64,000 nt of DNA from Haliotis asinina (taxonomy: Eukaryota; Mollusca; Gastropoda; Lepetellida; Haliotidae): the NCBI RefSeq assembly GCF_037392515.1, contig NC_090295.1:22236501-22300500 (forward strand), read 5' to 3'. The notes under the pieces are model-generated. The model was given only the letters and a program-made list of their open reading frames with translations. It was not told where the DNA came from and did not search any database. The translations under genes were made by a program, and so were the position numbers. Of this stretch, positions 11,746 through 23,172 are shown in pieces (the first letter of the stretch is position 1; the number at the start of each line of letters is the position of its first letter).

Positions 11746-11891
11746 ATTGCTGAAACAAAGTCCTTGCGACTCGCCCCTCTGTCTAATCACATGCCAGCTG
11801 AGGGTCACCTGATTTGAGAGAAACTGTGTGTTGGTAAAACACCTTGTTCAACAGTGGGAGTTCGGGAAGAGGTTCCTTCGTTGGTAAAAGA

Positions 11892-14800
11892 TTAGCTCAC
11901 ATTACTGACCATTCCACGTTTGAGATTCTCCCAGAACACCTCATTGCCCTCTTCATCGTCGGTGTATTCAACATAGGACTCGTGTGCGATGATATCCCAG
12001 ATGCTTCGAGGAAGGTACTTCGCAGGGATGTACTCGAGCATGACAACCAGCAGAGTCTTCCGTTCCGTGTAGATGCTCTCTATATTAGCCATCTCCAACT
12101 CGTACTTACACCAGGGGCTTCTCAAGAAGTTCCTGGACAACATCACAACCGTCTTCCTGCTCATTCGAATGGCGTTCAGGATGTTGGCAGCAATGTCTTC
12201 CCCAGGAAGGAAGTCACGGTGATGGATGCATAGCCTGAGGCCTTCTCTGTCCTCCAGTCTATGCCTCATGTCTTCAGTGACAATACGTCTGTCTTCATCC
12301 GCATAGGAGATGAAAGCATCATACTCAAACCCTTCATCGCTTTCAGTATTCAGCCTTTTGTATTTGCTTCTGGTCAGGTAATACAGATACCTAAGCTTCC
12401 AGCGGTACCTGTAGACCACACCAGCTACACCCAAAGACATGGCAATCATGACAATACTGAGGGTTCCTATCATAACACCCACATAGGACGCACAGGATTT
12501 ATCAAGTCTCAGTGTCATGTCTCTGATTGTGTGTATGTTCAGGACAGCGGCCTTGTCGTCGGTTGTTGTGCAGAAATAATGTTGGCCTTCACGGAGGTGA
12601 CCAGACATCCACTTCAAGGACGGTAGACTGTCACAGTTACATTTCAGAGGGTTCCCTTTAAGTAGCAGGGTCACGTCTTGGACGGAAGCAGCGTCAAGTT
12701 GAGAGCGGAGAGTTGGGGGTACTTCTTCAAACAGATTATATGAAACATCCAACAAGGTAAGATTCCGCATGTGACTGACGTCGGCGTCCCATTTTCTCAT
12801 TAAGTTGTAACTTAGGTTCAGGTGAACCATCTCAGTCATATTCTTAAACACATTTGGGGGAAGATGACTGATTTTGTTGTTGGCCATGCTGAGATGTTCC
12901 AGTGTGAGGAGATTGTTGATACTGTTGTCCTTAAGTGAATATCCTAGAAAATTAGAACTGATATTCAAAACTGTTAATGAAGGGAAATTCTTGCCAAAAT
13001 TATCTCCGATATAATCACAATAGTTGTAAGAAAGGTCAACATACTTTAATGCATTGAGGCCTAGTACTGGACCTTCCCAACGTGTGAAAAAATTATGGGA
13101 CATGTCCAGGAACTTCACCTTATTGGGTCCAAATTGTGATCTCGGAATGATATAATTCATTTTGTTGTTGCTGACGTTCAAGAATTCTTCGTTTGGTGGA
13201 ACATACACAGTGAAATTTCCTGGCCACCCAGAATAGTTTACATAATTTTGAGGAAGTGGCGTTCCCTGAGTCATAAATGTCAAAAACAAGGGAGGCAATT
13301 CTTGTATTTGCGCGCTGACGCTTGGGGAAAGTGCCAGAAGTGTGTCAGGGTCTTTCTTGGACTTTTCCTGGTTTTGTGTCGTACCCTTGTGGCACGATTC
13401 TTTACTTTTCCACTGATCTGGAACTGTGCAGGAGTAAGAGTCTGGATCAAAAATACCATCTTGAATCATTGTGACTAAGGTGGACTGGTACCTTCTCTCA
13501 CCCACAGAGAAAGGGTTAACATGAGACTGGTGCTGCAAGGACGTGTCGGCCCAGACGAGGTTAACGAACTTCGACAGGGCTAACAAATATAATCCAAAGA
13601 TAAAGTTATTGCGTTTAGCTGAAATGACTTTGAGACTTGATGGTAAATCCAATACGGTTTTCTGGTCTAGAAGCTCAATCTGATTCTCATCAGCATGAAG
13701 TTCCTGGAGCTTGCTACCCTTTAGGTAGTGGACATCTTGAGGATAGACCACCACACCAGCGCCACGACGTCTGTGAATTCTGTTCAATTTCAGGACCTTG
13801 AGTGAAGTGTTAACTACACCTTGCATGCCATGGGCCAATGTACCGAAAGTCAGATCCACGTTGGCCGACAAGTCCAGCGTATGGATCTCTCGGAGAGGGA
13901 CAAAGGTAAAGGGTTGTATTTTCGTGATTTCACAGTTGGTGAGATCAAGGAATCTGATCTTGGGAAGATTAATGAACGTGGTGTTCGAGAGCGTATTGAT
14001 AGCACATGTTCCCCCCGATCCACTCATCACTAAGGTAGTGAGATTGTTAAGGTTCTTAAATCCAACACCAAACACCGGATTGTCCAGCCCGTCAACGCGG
14101 AGTACTTTCAGCGAGGTTAGATCAGAGAAAGTTTCGTCCGGGTATTTCATTATCTGCCTACCAACACGGGAATTGTTGTGGAGCAACAGCACTTCAAGTT
14201 TTTTCTGATATTTGAACAACCCTGGTGGAAAAGTTTGGTTGTCAAGTTGGAGAAAGTTGCCGTGCAGGTCAAGTGTCGTAAGATCAGGTAGGTTTACTAG
14301 AGTCTTGCTATTCAAGGCGTTTAGTTTGTTGAAGGATGCGTCAATATAGCGTAGTTTTGAATAACGCTTTAAGCTCGTCTCCTTCAGAACTGCTATGTCG
14401 TTGTGAGATAGCTCCAAGTCGATAAGATTACGAGGAAGGTATTCAGGAACGAAAGCGAGGTTTCTTCCTGTGCAATTAGCGGTTATCTCCCCTTGTTGTT
14501 GGTAACACGTGCACGGGTGACAATTCTGTAGCCCGTATAGCAATGGAGCTGATAAGACGACCCACGCCAGAGGCAGTAAGTCATGTCTGAAAAATAAAAG
14601 GACAATGATAAAGCCGGAAATAATGAGTCGAGACTCGATTATCAAGTGAAACAGATTTCGTTTGGCTTAAAAGTAAAATAATTGATGAGAACTATGAATC
14701 ACTGAATCTGTGACGACACTGGCATGAAAAAAGCAATCTCATCCTGCTCTCTGAATAACATTCGACACTATCAATTTTGCAACCCCGTAAAGAGTGAGTG

Positions 14801-15462
14801 AGTTTAGTTTTACGCTGCTTTTAGCAATATTCCGCAATATCACGGCGGAGAACACCAGAAATGGGCTTCACGCATCGCACCCATGTGAGGAATTGAAAAC
14901 GGGTCTTCGGCGTGACGAGCGCGTCATTTAACCACTAGACTACCTTACAGTCTCACCTTGCAAAAAACAAGGGAATAAAGATCACTGGCAAATTAGCAAA
15001 GAAATATAACGTCAATCTCAGACCCCCGCAATGAAAACCTAAAGTATAAAACGTAGCTATGGACAAAGAAAAACAAACGCTGGCTTAAAGATGAATGTAA
15101 TTGACAATGAAACTACCAAACCTTTAGCCCACCGATCCTTCGATGTGGGTTCGAATCTGTAGTTTACCGAGAAAATGTGTTACATTTGACCACTTTCTAA
15201 TGGCATTGCACATCATGTATGAAAAGCTTTCGGGTACATGATCTACACTCAAGGGTTGTCAGACTTCAGTTTTTGTAGACGTGCTATAGTTCACATAGCT
15301 GACTGATGAGGTGCGTGGCTCTGAGAGTATGGTTTCGAATATCTGATGGGACTCAACCATAAAGCAGTACCAGAATCTCTACTTTAAAGAAAAAGTCTAA
15401 ACCCAAATATAACCTCGGTTACATGTACTCTGAAATATAACAACGAAACCTTACCTGAACAT
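11892..15462 (-). CDS. Toll-like receptor, two coding exons
   Basis: CDS is complement of 15455-15462 plus 11892-14586 (intron 14587-15454), 900 aa. Exon 1 gives only ATG TTC AG before GTAAGG; exon 2 follows TTTTATTTTTCAG. The splice creates a clean signal peptide (MFRHDLLPLAWVVLSAPLLY). Without the splice the exon 2 frame has no ATG before a stop, so the two-exon model is preferred. Residues about 25-45 form a Cys-rich N-terminal LRR cap, followed by leucine-rich repeats with a non-LRR insert around 370-470. One C-terminal LRR cap (CNC...) is at about 648-702, a membrane segment at about 704-727, and a TIR domain at 756-900 with YDAFISY (box 1), RDFLPGE (BB loop, box 2) and FW (box 3). A single Cys cap suggests a vertebrate-type (sccTLR) layout. 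It would act in innate sensing through MyD88-type adaptors; the ligand cannot be read from sequence. Confidence 0.95.
14789..14952 (-). repeat. SINE family 1 inside TLR intron 1
   Basis: Reads gagtgagtgagtttagtttt then acgctgcttttagcaatatt, cacgcatcgcacccatgtg and taaccactagacta, i.e. inverted relative to the plus-strand copies. Confidence 0.9.
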
Positions 15463-15739
15463 GGCGATTTTACAACCAGTACCCTGCGTCCTGCGCTCTC
15501 GGATAGGCTTTCTGGTGTGTCCCCCAGTCTACCCGTTGTCTCGTTATCAGTTGAACCTTCCCGGAAAACATTCAAAGCCAGCATAATGAAAAAAGCAAAC
15601 AAAAAGGCATGGCGTAATCCGCCTCGACTATTGTCAGATGTGGCAGTCCTAACTCGCCTGTACTGTGTGATTATCTTCCTAATTGCGATGCAACCACACA
15701 CGATCTGCTCAAGTATTAGGGATTCTTTCGTGTTTTGAT

Positions 15740-16300
15740 ATAGTTACGTTTTATTCATAATTCTGTATGCGTTGTTGTAGGGGCTCCACCATATAGTAGC
15801 GACCGCAACCGCCGCTGGGGCGCTAGTGTCACTATTTTTAGAATTGCATATGATTTTGGGGTCACGGACAGGCCGACGTTTAAGGTCCAAATACTCATAT
15901 TTTGAAGAAATGTGAAATGTATGTGATGTTTCTTGGTGGTAATCCAGCGCACGTAGTTTGCAAAAGTAACATCTGTCAACGAAAGATGAAGAAACATTGA
16001 TAAACTTTGCTCTTTTTTAAACGTATGTCAAACATTGTAAAAAAATATTTTCTTGAAGTATGGGCAAATAAGCTCAATATAATCACTGATTTACATGCAC
16101 GCAAAGTTTGGTAATTTTAAGAAGCATATAACTTAATGAAATGAGACCTTAAACTTCCCCCGTGACATTGCTGCGAATGATATACCATTAACACCCAAGT
16201 GTTTAAAGAAATTAATATCTGTCAGTATTTTACGGTACGAATGATTGATTTATTATTTTGTAACATGAATCGATTTATATGTGTTTGCAGGCCCTCTCTG
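15740..16300. other. Upstream flank of the TLR gene
   Basis: No gene seen. The leader and promoter of the TLR gene should lie at about 15463-15750, but I cannot place a TATA box with confidence. Confidence 0.4.
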
Positions 16301-16378
16301 TAAAGTGACTTGGGCTATTATGGTATGTGTCCCTCGCCGTCATATTGCTGGAATATTGCTAATAGCTGCGTAAAACTA
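16300..16378 (+). repeat. SINE family 1, 3' part
   Basis: Contains gtgtccctcgccgtcatatt, gctggaatattgct and gcgtaaaactatactcac; its tail runs into the long ACTC array. Confidence 0.85.
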
Positions 16379-16647
16379 TACTCACTCACTCACTCACTCA
16401 CTCACTCACTCACTCACTCACTCACTCACTCACTCACTCACTCACTCACTCACTCACTCACTCACTCACTCACTCACTCACTCACTCACTCACTCACTCA
16501 CTCACTCACTCACTCACTCACTCACTCACTCACTCACTCACTCACTCACTCACTCACTCACTCACTCACTCACTCACTCACTCACTCACTCACTCACTCA
16601 CTCACTCACTCACTCACTCACTCACTCACTCACTCACTCACTCACTC
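16379..16647. repeat. (ACTC)n microsatellite, about 67 uninterrupted units
   Basis: About 269 bp of perfect tetranucleotide directly continuous with a SINE tail, so it most likely arose by expansion of that tail. The open frame it creates (Leu-Thr-His-Ser repeats) is not a gene. Confidence 0.97.
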
Positions 16648-16869
16648 CGTTATGTGATATATCGGTTGTTGGGCTGTTGGTAAGTGACCCGCTGGTCGAT
16701 AGGGACATTTCCAAATCGCAATACTGAATCACTGTCCACGGAGAAATATCTGATATCGGATAAATTTCAGAGCTTGTATGAATATCTTGACGATCGGGAT
16801 ATTTGTAACCTAGAAGCGCAGGGATGCGCTTACAACACGGATCCTCACAAGGAGAACAAGGAAAACCTT

Positions 16870-16995
16870 TTGTTGATTTTTTATTTTATTTTCATGTTGT
16901 TGTTTTTTGTTTTGTTTTTTTTTTTTTTTGTTTTTTTTTTGGGGGGGGGGTTTAGGGTTTTTTAGGGTGGGGTGGGGTGGGATGGGGTGGAGGAA
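16870..16995 (+). repeat. T-rich then G-rich low-complexity tract
   Basis: A T-rich stretch passes directly into a run of ten or more G, then tttaggg, ttttttaggg and four ggggt/gggat units. At least four G-runs of three or more lie close together on the plus strand, so a G-quadruplex could form. Confidence 0.8.
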
Positions 16996-17130
16996 TCAAG
17001 AGCTTAAAGGTCCGAGAGTATGACGGGCATTTGTGGAACAGCACATTTTTCGTGGCAGTCACAGTCAGGCTGGTAAAGCTCATCATCAGCTCAGAGCCCT
17101 TGCCCCTTCTACACCCAGCTCAGACGGCAA

Positions 17131-17646
17131 ATGGGACTTCTCCCAGGAAACTCTGCCCAGTCGAACCCACCAAGAACTTTCCGGAGAATATGTAGACTCC
17201 CCAACGATGCAGCCTTCTGCATTACCCAGAGTGTCAAGGACTGTGCTCCCGGTGGAGAACCCGAACACTCTCCTGATCTACGGCAAGAGATCAGGGGGTA
17301 CCAAACCAAGAGCACCCAGGACAATGGGGAGTCTGACGACAGTTTACTTGGGATACACGCGAAACATTTCAAAGGCGAAGGCCGCATATTTAGCATGCTT
17401 TTCCCGAATCTTGCCAATCACGCTGCTGTCAAAAGGGGAAGAAAATTCATGGACTTTATCAAAACGAACAAGATCAGGTCTGTTGGTCATTATGTGGGAA
17501 TTTCACAAATCAAAGCATTCTTAACGCTGTTTTTACCAGAATCTTCATACCTAAAACCAAGTTTACCTTATGGTGTATTCGACTTACTAGAGATAAAGAA
17601 TACCCCGTTAAGTGATTGTGTGTTGAGACAGCTTTTGCTCACTTAA
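17131..17646 (+). pseudogene. Unassigned open frame, possible mobile-element remnant
   Basis: A 171-codon frame from ATG at 17131 to TAA at 17644-17646. The opposite strand and another forward frame are also open across part of it (17033-17524 plus, 17109-17417 minus), so coding in this frame is uncertain. GC content is higher than in the flanks. The local peptide does not match a family I know. Confidence 0.25.
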
Positions 17647-17718
17647 CATATGACACGTCAATAAATCATGTTAAGAGGTCGTGGGAAAATATATAGCACC
17701 CTTACCGTGTATACTTTA

Positions 17719-17898
17719 CAATCCTCCCCACGTGGTTACCACACTGCGGTTCGACACTGGAGGCAGTTCGGACACCACAACTAAGAGGATTAACTCCATA
17801 ACGTTGTTCTAAATGACTATCGGCGCCATAGGTGGCCTTTTGTTTTGAACCTCAAATCACCATGATTTACTGTTTTTCTTGAAACGAAACTATAAAAG
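17719..17898 (+). promoter_or_regulatory. Conserved promoter module of poly(His-Gly) gene A
   Basis: TATAAAAG at 17891-17898, 66 bp before the ATG, in the context acgaaactataaaagg. A block near 17719 (ttacaatcctccccacgtgg then ttaccacac) matches gene C upstream (28346 on), and caccatgat lies about 30 bp upstream of the TATA in both. This upstream similarity extends about 240 bp before the ATG. Confidence 0.75.
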
Positions 17899-17956
17899 GT
17901 CAGCAACGACCCAACAGTATCATTGGCCCTAATTCCTTGAAGACGTCAATACTAGC

Positions 17957-18890
17957 ATGAAGAACATTACAGTGATACTATGTCTTGCACTTGGTAAGTC
18001 TTGTATTCGTAATATTAATATTTATATACTCATTTTTCATTTCTAATAGTTCAGTGGAATGATCTACAATGGAATCTTGACATCACAAGTCTCCCTAATA
18101 TGACTTCCATACAAGTACCGGTGCAAGCCTTGGCGTCCTTTTAGCGGAGACTTGCATATCGTAGTTTCGCGTCACAGATTCGCCCTGATTATTTTATTTT
18201 ATTTGTAAACATTATTTGTTGAGAAATATCTAAGACCAACATTTCTCCGGGATTTGCTCCCACATCAAACAAACAAAACTGAAATACTGTCTAGAGACGC
18301 ACCTAAATCACCTCACCCCAGTTTCCATTAGTTTGATAATGTGGTACTATATATCACATGGATAATCTGGCAGCATAGATCACCTTTCATGGGTGTGAAT
18401 GATTTGAACTTTGATCTGCTTTCTGCCTAAAAAGGAATGGTAGGTGAGGGAAGGAGTGCAGAATTCACACTGCCATCAAAGAATTCTGTCAACTGCATCT
18501 CCTTACTCGAGTTGAGTCTTTTGCAAATGGAACAGTGACAGCTATAAACAATGTATTATTTCAGCTGCAGTTGTCTTTGTGACTCTAAGTGAAGGCCACG
18601 GTCACGGTCACGGACATGGTCACGGTCATGGACACGGACATGGACACGGTCATGGTCATGGACACGGACATGGTCATGGACATGGACACGGTCATGGTCA
18701 TGGACACGGACATGGACACGGTCATGGTCACGGACATGGTCATGGACACGGACATGGTCACGGTCATGGTCATGGACACGGTCATGGTCACGGACATGGT
18801 CATGGACACGGACATGGTCACGGTCATGGTCATGGACACGGACATGGTCACGGTCATGGTCACGGTCACGGTCATGGTCACCACGGGTGA
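17957..18890 (+). CDS. Secreted poly(His-Gly) protein, copy A
   Basis: CDS joins 17957-17993 and 18565-18890 (GTAAGT donor, TTTCAG acceptor), 120 aa. Exon 1 codes MKNITVILCLAL; the junction codon and exon 2 continue AAVVFVTLSEG, a typical signal peptide. The rest is (HG)47 followed by HHG and TGA. After the opening GGC, every Gly codon in the array is GGT or GGA and every His codon CAT or CAC, so codon variation is synonymous throughout. A 60-bp block (18721-18780) is repeated identically at 18781-18840. If cleaved after VTLS the mature N-terminus is E-G-H, a Cu/Ni-binding ATCUN pattern (inference). Expected properties: secreted, metal-binding, pH-sensitive. An alternative acceptor 6 nt downstream would drop two residues. 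Confidence 0.85.
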
Positions 18891-19288
18891 AATAGAGAAA
18901 GGGCTTTCAAGCCATGTGAGTGTATGAAATGATTTTTCGGCATTCCTTCAGCTGTCAGTCAATAGGTCTCAGCTAAATAGCTTTGTATACTTCCAATTCC
19001 AAAGAGATTATTCGCCGTGTGCATGTAATTTCTGAAGTAATTCAGCCAATGATTTCGTAACCCATCTGTGGGCCAGTAGTTATGAATAGAGGGCATAAAT
19101 TAGACAAGTTCATCAAATGGAAAACGTTCCAATTATATGAATTGTTCATGGTGCTCGATTCCTTCTGTGTGGTGATGTTCAGATTGCCAGCCATTATAAT
19201 TATTGATAATTTACAGAAGTATATTCAAACAAATGGTTGAGACCCCATGACAATGCTGAAATGTTTTTGTTTGTTTGTTTTGTTTCAG

Positions 19289-19370
19289 ACAAAGGGTGAC
19301 ACTTTGGTCCTAGTTATATTGGGAAACTGAGGGAATTATTTGTGAAATAAAATGTTAAAAGATAAAGAAA
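19289..19370 (+). other. Terminal 3'UTR exon of copy A
   Basis: Follows the acceptor TTTGTTTTGTTTCAG; AATAAA at 19346-19351. It aligns with corresponding exons of copies B and C (shared gggaa, gggaatt and late ataaaatg/ttaaaatg blocks). A donor-like CAT then GTGAGT at about 18915 would complete the intron. Confidence 0.55.
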
Positions 19371-19399
19371 GTGTCGTTTGTCTTCTGTTAATATACTGT

Positions 19400-20740
19400 G
19401 AGCTCATACTGACACAAAGCTTACTGCTTCTACAGAGAATGTTAGTTGTATTCCCACCTGTCAAGCTTTAAGACCCTCGAAGTTGTGGAATATCAGAGTG
19501 GTAAAGAAACACCCAGGGCGGACACTCTCCATCATCCACTTCCATATGGTTCTACGATACTTTTCAATCTATATCTTGTCTCGAGTACAGTCAAAGTAAA
19601 CTTAGTTACACACGTATACTGAGTGTCTAACAAGCCCAAGTAGGAGGTCGCGTCTGGTGCCTTTTGAGACTGATCAATCAGAACACAGCTTACCAAATCG
19701 CTAAAGTTGATACCTTTGGGACTTTTACCTTGAAAAGGTTTGATCCCGAACCTTTCCGAATGTTATTTTCCGTACGATCGCTTCCGGGAGATGCACATGA
19801 AGCATCACTGTTTAAACAGTCGCTGAAAATAGCTTTTCGCCAATATTCAAGGGTGGCAGCTTAAGGAAATATAAGCTAATGGCATGTCAACGGAAAGCTA
19901 AAATCGTATATACTGTGGATTTTCGTTTGTTGAGAGATCAATGCCAGTGACTGGGGAATTTTGCAAGTCCCACCGAAAGAGTAGCTGTTGTCTGATTGGT
20001 TAAATCTGTTCGGCTGTCTCGCATTTGATTGGACATAGATTGCACAAAGGGTACCCCACGCGAGCTGCTACTAGGCTTTGTTAGCCTCAGTGTAGGACTG
20101 TAACGAATAATATAGAAACTAAGTTTACTTAGACTGGTCTTCAGTACACTCGAGTCTCGTGTCCACCCGTAGATCCCCCATACCATACTTTAAAATGAGG
20201 TACTCGTAGGTCCCATTAATGGGTACAACAAGGACTGCTGGGCTCGCAGTTAATGTAATGTGTTTGAGTTGTGTATTCATGTACACGCATGCACGTCGTT
20301 ATATGAGGAAATTTTTCTAAAATGCGACTTTAAACTCCATTTCACGTTGTCTCACCGCAAGGCATAAACCGATAAACCTTGTCAGTATCGTAATCGATGT
20401 CGTGTTCATGTTCGTTATCGTCAGAATGTTTTGTATTGTGGATTTCCCCTCTCAAAAACACTTGAAATATTTTTTTCATGTTGATCCTTGAAGCAAATAC
20501 AAATATATATCATGAACCGGATGTAGAAAGCTTATTTGCAAAGATATCAGTGGTTAAAGTAATGTTTTTTGCTGTTGATTTAGGGACTAACTTAGACGTT
20601 CTGTTATCAGAACAAGTTTTACGTATCAGTTTTAGTTAATCAGTATAGTGATTTTCATCAAAGTTTGAACTCTGTGAAAACCCCGTTTCATACGTAAGAG
20701 GATTTTGGAACTGAAGTAGATCAAATTGATCTTCAGATTC
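19400..20740. other. Intergenic DNA
   Basis: No supported gene. A 66-codon frame at 19664-19864 lacks family features. Confidence 0.4.
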
Positions 20741-20742
20741 AA

Positions 20743-20778
20743 TGGTGGTGGGGGGGGGGGGGGGGGGGAACAATGGGG
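20743..20778 (+). repeat. Poly-G tract
   Basis: ggtggt then a run of about 19 G, followed after a short gap by six more G. Confidence 0.9.
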
Positions 20779-21059
20779 GGTTTAATTTCCGCTGCATATG
20801 GTGGGTTGTACAAGAGAAGCCGAATAATATTCTCCGAAATCTATGGTCATTTCTTGGCTTCTCGGACATCGGCTGACAGCGTACACTGTATGAAAAGAAA
20901 TAGTCAGTTTAATCCCAGTCTGTTGGCATGTCATCATGAAATTGCGTATAATATTTTTGTGTAAGTTGCCCTTGCACACATGATAAATCGGAATTCGCAT
21001 AGCACTCATTATCAATCAACAGTGTGATACCAAAAGCCGAAGTGGGTGTTGCTGTGGGG

Positions 21060-21187
21060 CTGGTGTGGTGTGCGTGTGTGTCCGTTCGTACGTGCGCGCG
21101 CAAGTGCGTGCGTACGTGCTTGTGTGTGTGTGTGTCTGTGTGTGTGTGTGTGTGTGCGTGCGTGCGTGCGCGCGCGCGCGCGCGCTC
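21060..21187. repeat. Alternating purine-pyrimidine tract (GT/GC)n
   Basis: Long tgtg and gtgc/gcgc stretches ending in about 20 nt of pure gcgc. Nearly all positions alternate purine and pyrimidine, the classic Z-DNA-forming pattern. Confidence 0.9.
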
Positions 21188-21549
21188 TCGAACCCAACAA
21201 AACGAATATAAACTGGAATACCACAGACCATTACTCGGCAGTGTGAAGTTGTCTCAAGCTCATTGAGGGAGTGCTTCGTTAGAGGTTTGGGTGAGAGAGT
21301 ACAGTTTGAGTAAGTGAGTGTTTTTTGTCCGCATGCTCTCGCACCGACAAATTGAATATGAACTGGAATAGCACTGATCCTTGCTCAAAAGTGTGACGTC
21401 ACTCCTCGAGCGGATGTTTGAATGAATGTTTGAGTCCGTGGTTGCGTGTTTGGGTAGCTTAGTATTCAGCCATACTTGATCTTGCAATCAAAATTGTCAC
21501 TGTGTGCATGTAATGACTGGAAATATGATACATGTTACATTTGTCGTGA

Positions 21550-21682
21550 AGACCAGCAATATCACGGCGGGAGACACGAGAAAATGAAGGTTCACACATT
21601 GCACTACATGCATGTAGGGATTCGAACCCGGGTATTCGGTGTGAGGAGCGAACGTTTTACCTACACAACCTATCGGATTCTC
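21550..21682 (-). repeat. SINE family 1, inverted and partial
   Basis: Contains agcaatatcacggcgggaga, ttcacacattgcac and gattcgaacccgggtattcg. Confidence 0.75.
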
Positions 21683-21919
21683 ACACACAACAAACACTAC
21701 TATGGAATAACCATTTTGTGTTCGTTTCATTCGTTGACACATCAAACATAGGCGTGTATTTCCTTTCGCCAGGACGTTTAGTCAAGGGAGGTAAGTCCAA
21801 TGTTAGTCAAGTCAAAATGTGACAAACCTCAAAAAACTTCGTACAGAAATGATTTTAGTGTTTCACTATGTTTTAGTAATAACTAATGAGCACAAAAAGT
21901 CCTCCCTTGAAATCTGATG

Positions 21920-22385
21920 CTAAGTCCTACTTTTGGGGGTAAGAATTTGAAAAATTGACATTTTCAGTGAATAATTTTTAAAATCTCATTTGACACAAAA
22001 ATTTACCTTCTTATGTATATTTTTAAAGAGAACACAAAGTACTGCCAATAAATGGGTTGGAAAAGTCAAATAATGTTATGCGAAGTCGGGTGAAAAACGA
22101 AAAGTTGAATTTTTCAGAGAATAATTTTTAAAACGTCTTATTAGACACAAATGTACTTTGTATGTATATTTTAACAAACAACACGTGGTACTACTAATAA
22201 ATGTTCTGGTAAGATCAAATAACGCTTTATTTAGTCCTGTTTTGGAGTTTAAAAAGGTAAATAATTGAATTTTTCATTTTAACAAATTTTATATTGAGAC
22301 TCACATAAACTTTTTTATGTATATTTTGAAAGAGGACAGAAGGAACTACTAATACTCGGGCTGGAAAAAGCATATAATTTGAACA
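21920..22385. repeat. Diverged tandem repeat, three units of about 150-165 bp
   Basis: Each unit holds a ttga(c/a)(a)tttttca core (near 21955, 22105, 22267), then gacaca/gactca, ttatgtatattt and a ctacta/ctgccaat block. The units are strongly diverged and AT-rich. Confidence 0.75.
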
Positions 22386-22399
22386 AAATCATACATAAA

Positions 22400-22975
22400 A
22401 GACCTCCCTGTGCATGTATTTCTATTTGCTAGGGTGAAATAAACACGACTGCAGAAACAAAATTAGTTCCTCTTTTTTGTCTCAACAAAGTTATGATTTC
22501 TCTGAAAGGGAACTATCTCCTATCAGTATGGAAGAGCTGTTCTATGGCAGTCTAAATTATTTGGGGGGTGGGCGGGGATGGTGGTGGACGGGGGCGTTCT
22601 GGGGGATGGAGGTATTCGAAGATAAGTCTCTTACAATTGAAATTACAATCCATATCTCAAATACTAATTAACATGCAGATTGATCTGCATTGTTTTTTTC
22701 GGAAGCATAGCACTTAGCCCCTACATCTGAAATTTGACATAATTTAGTAATAACTGAGCAAGATATAAATTAACATATCAGGTGGCTTGAACTGTTGTGG
22801 TGGTGACCATGAACACCAAGGCCTCTCACTAGGGTGACAGAGATCCCCTTGGCCTCACAGTCTGAATATTTGAAGTATTTCATTTTTAAAATTACCGATA
22901 TTTTTAAAGGCAGTAAAAAGGACACGACTGGTCATACTTAACATTTAAAACCTTCCTAGGGCTGTTTACAAGCAG
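22400..22975. other. Intergenic DNA
   Basis: No supported gene; a G-rich stretch occurs at 22561-22610. Confidence 0.4.
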
Positions 22976-22977
22976 CC

Positions 22978-23172
22978 CAGTAACCATGAAGATCTAGGTT
23001 AGAATTGATCTTCAATAACGCATGCTTGTCGTAAGAGGCGACATAACAGGATCGGGTGGTCAGGCTCCCTGACGTTATTTGCATCTCAACTGCATGGATC
23101 AGTCTCATGCTGTTGATCACCGGATTGTTTTGACTGACCGCCACCACGTAGCTGAGTGCAGCGTACAAGTTA
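22978..23172 (+). repeat. SINE family 2
   Basis: Recognised by aaccatgaagatctaggtta, ggatcgggtggtcaggctcc, catgctgttgatcaccggat and gctgagtgcagcgtac. Confidence 0.85.

Noticed and set aside
16310..16657. 115-codon frame of Leu-Thr-His-Ser repeats
   Set aside because: It is the translation of the (ACTC)n microsatellite; any frame of this repeat is open.
16950..16970. TTAGGG matches suggesting an interstitial telomere
   Set aside because: Only two non-adjacent matches in a G/T-rich tract; no tandem hexamers.
17109..17417. Minus-strand 102-codon frame as a LINE fragment
   Set aside because: No reverse transcriptase or endonuclease motif could be seen; competing frames are open on both strands.
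18595..18887. GGTCAC hexamers as a hormone-response-element array
   Set aside because: GGTCA half-sites are a by-product of Gly-His codons, and their spacing follows the coding unit; no independent evidence of receptor binding.
18585..18927. Met-Thr-Val or Asp-Met/Asp-Arg repeat frames over the His-Gly arrays (also at 25800-26108 and 29195-29591)
   Set aside because: Shadows of the 6-bp array in other frames. They lack signal peptides and splice context, and the synonymous pattern fits only the His-Gly frame.
21012..21266. Several frames of Arg/Ala/His/Thr or Val/Cys repeats
   Set aside because: Translations of the (GT/GC)n tract.
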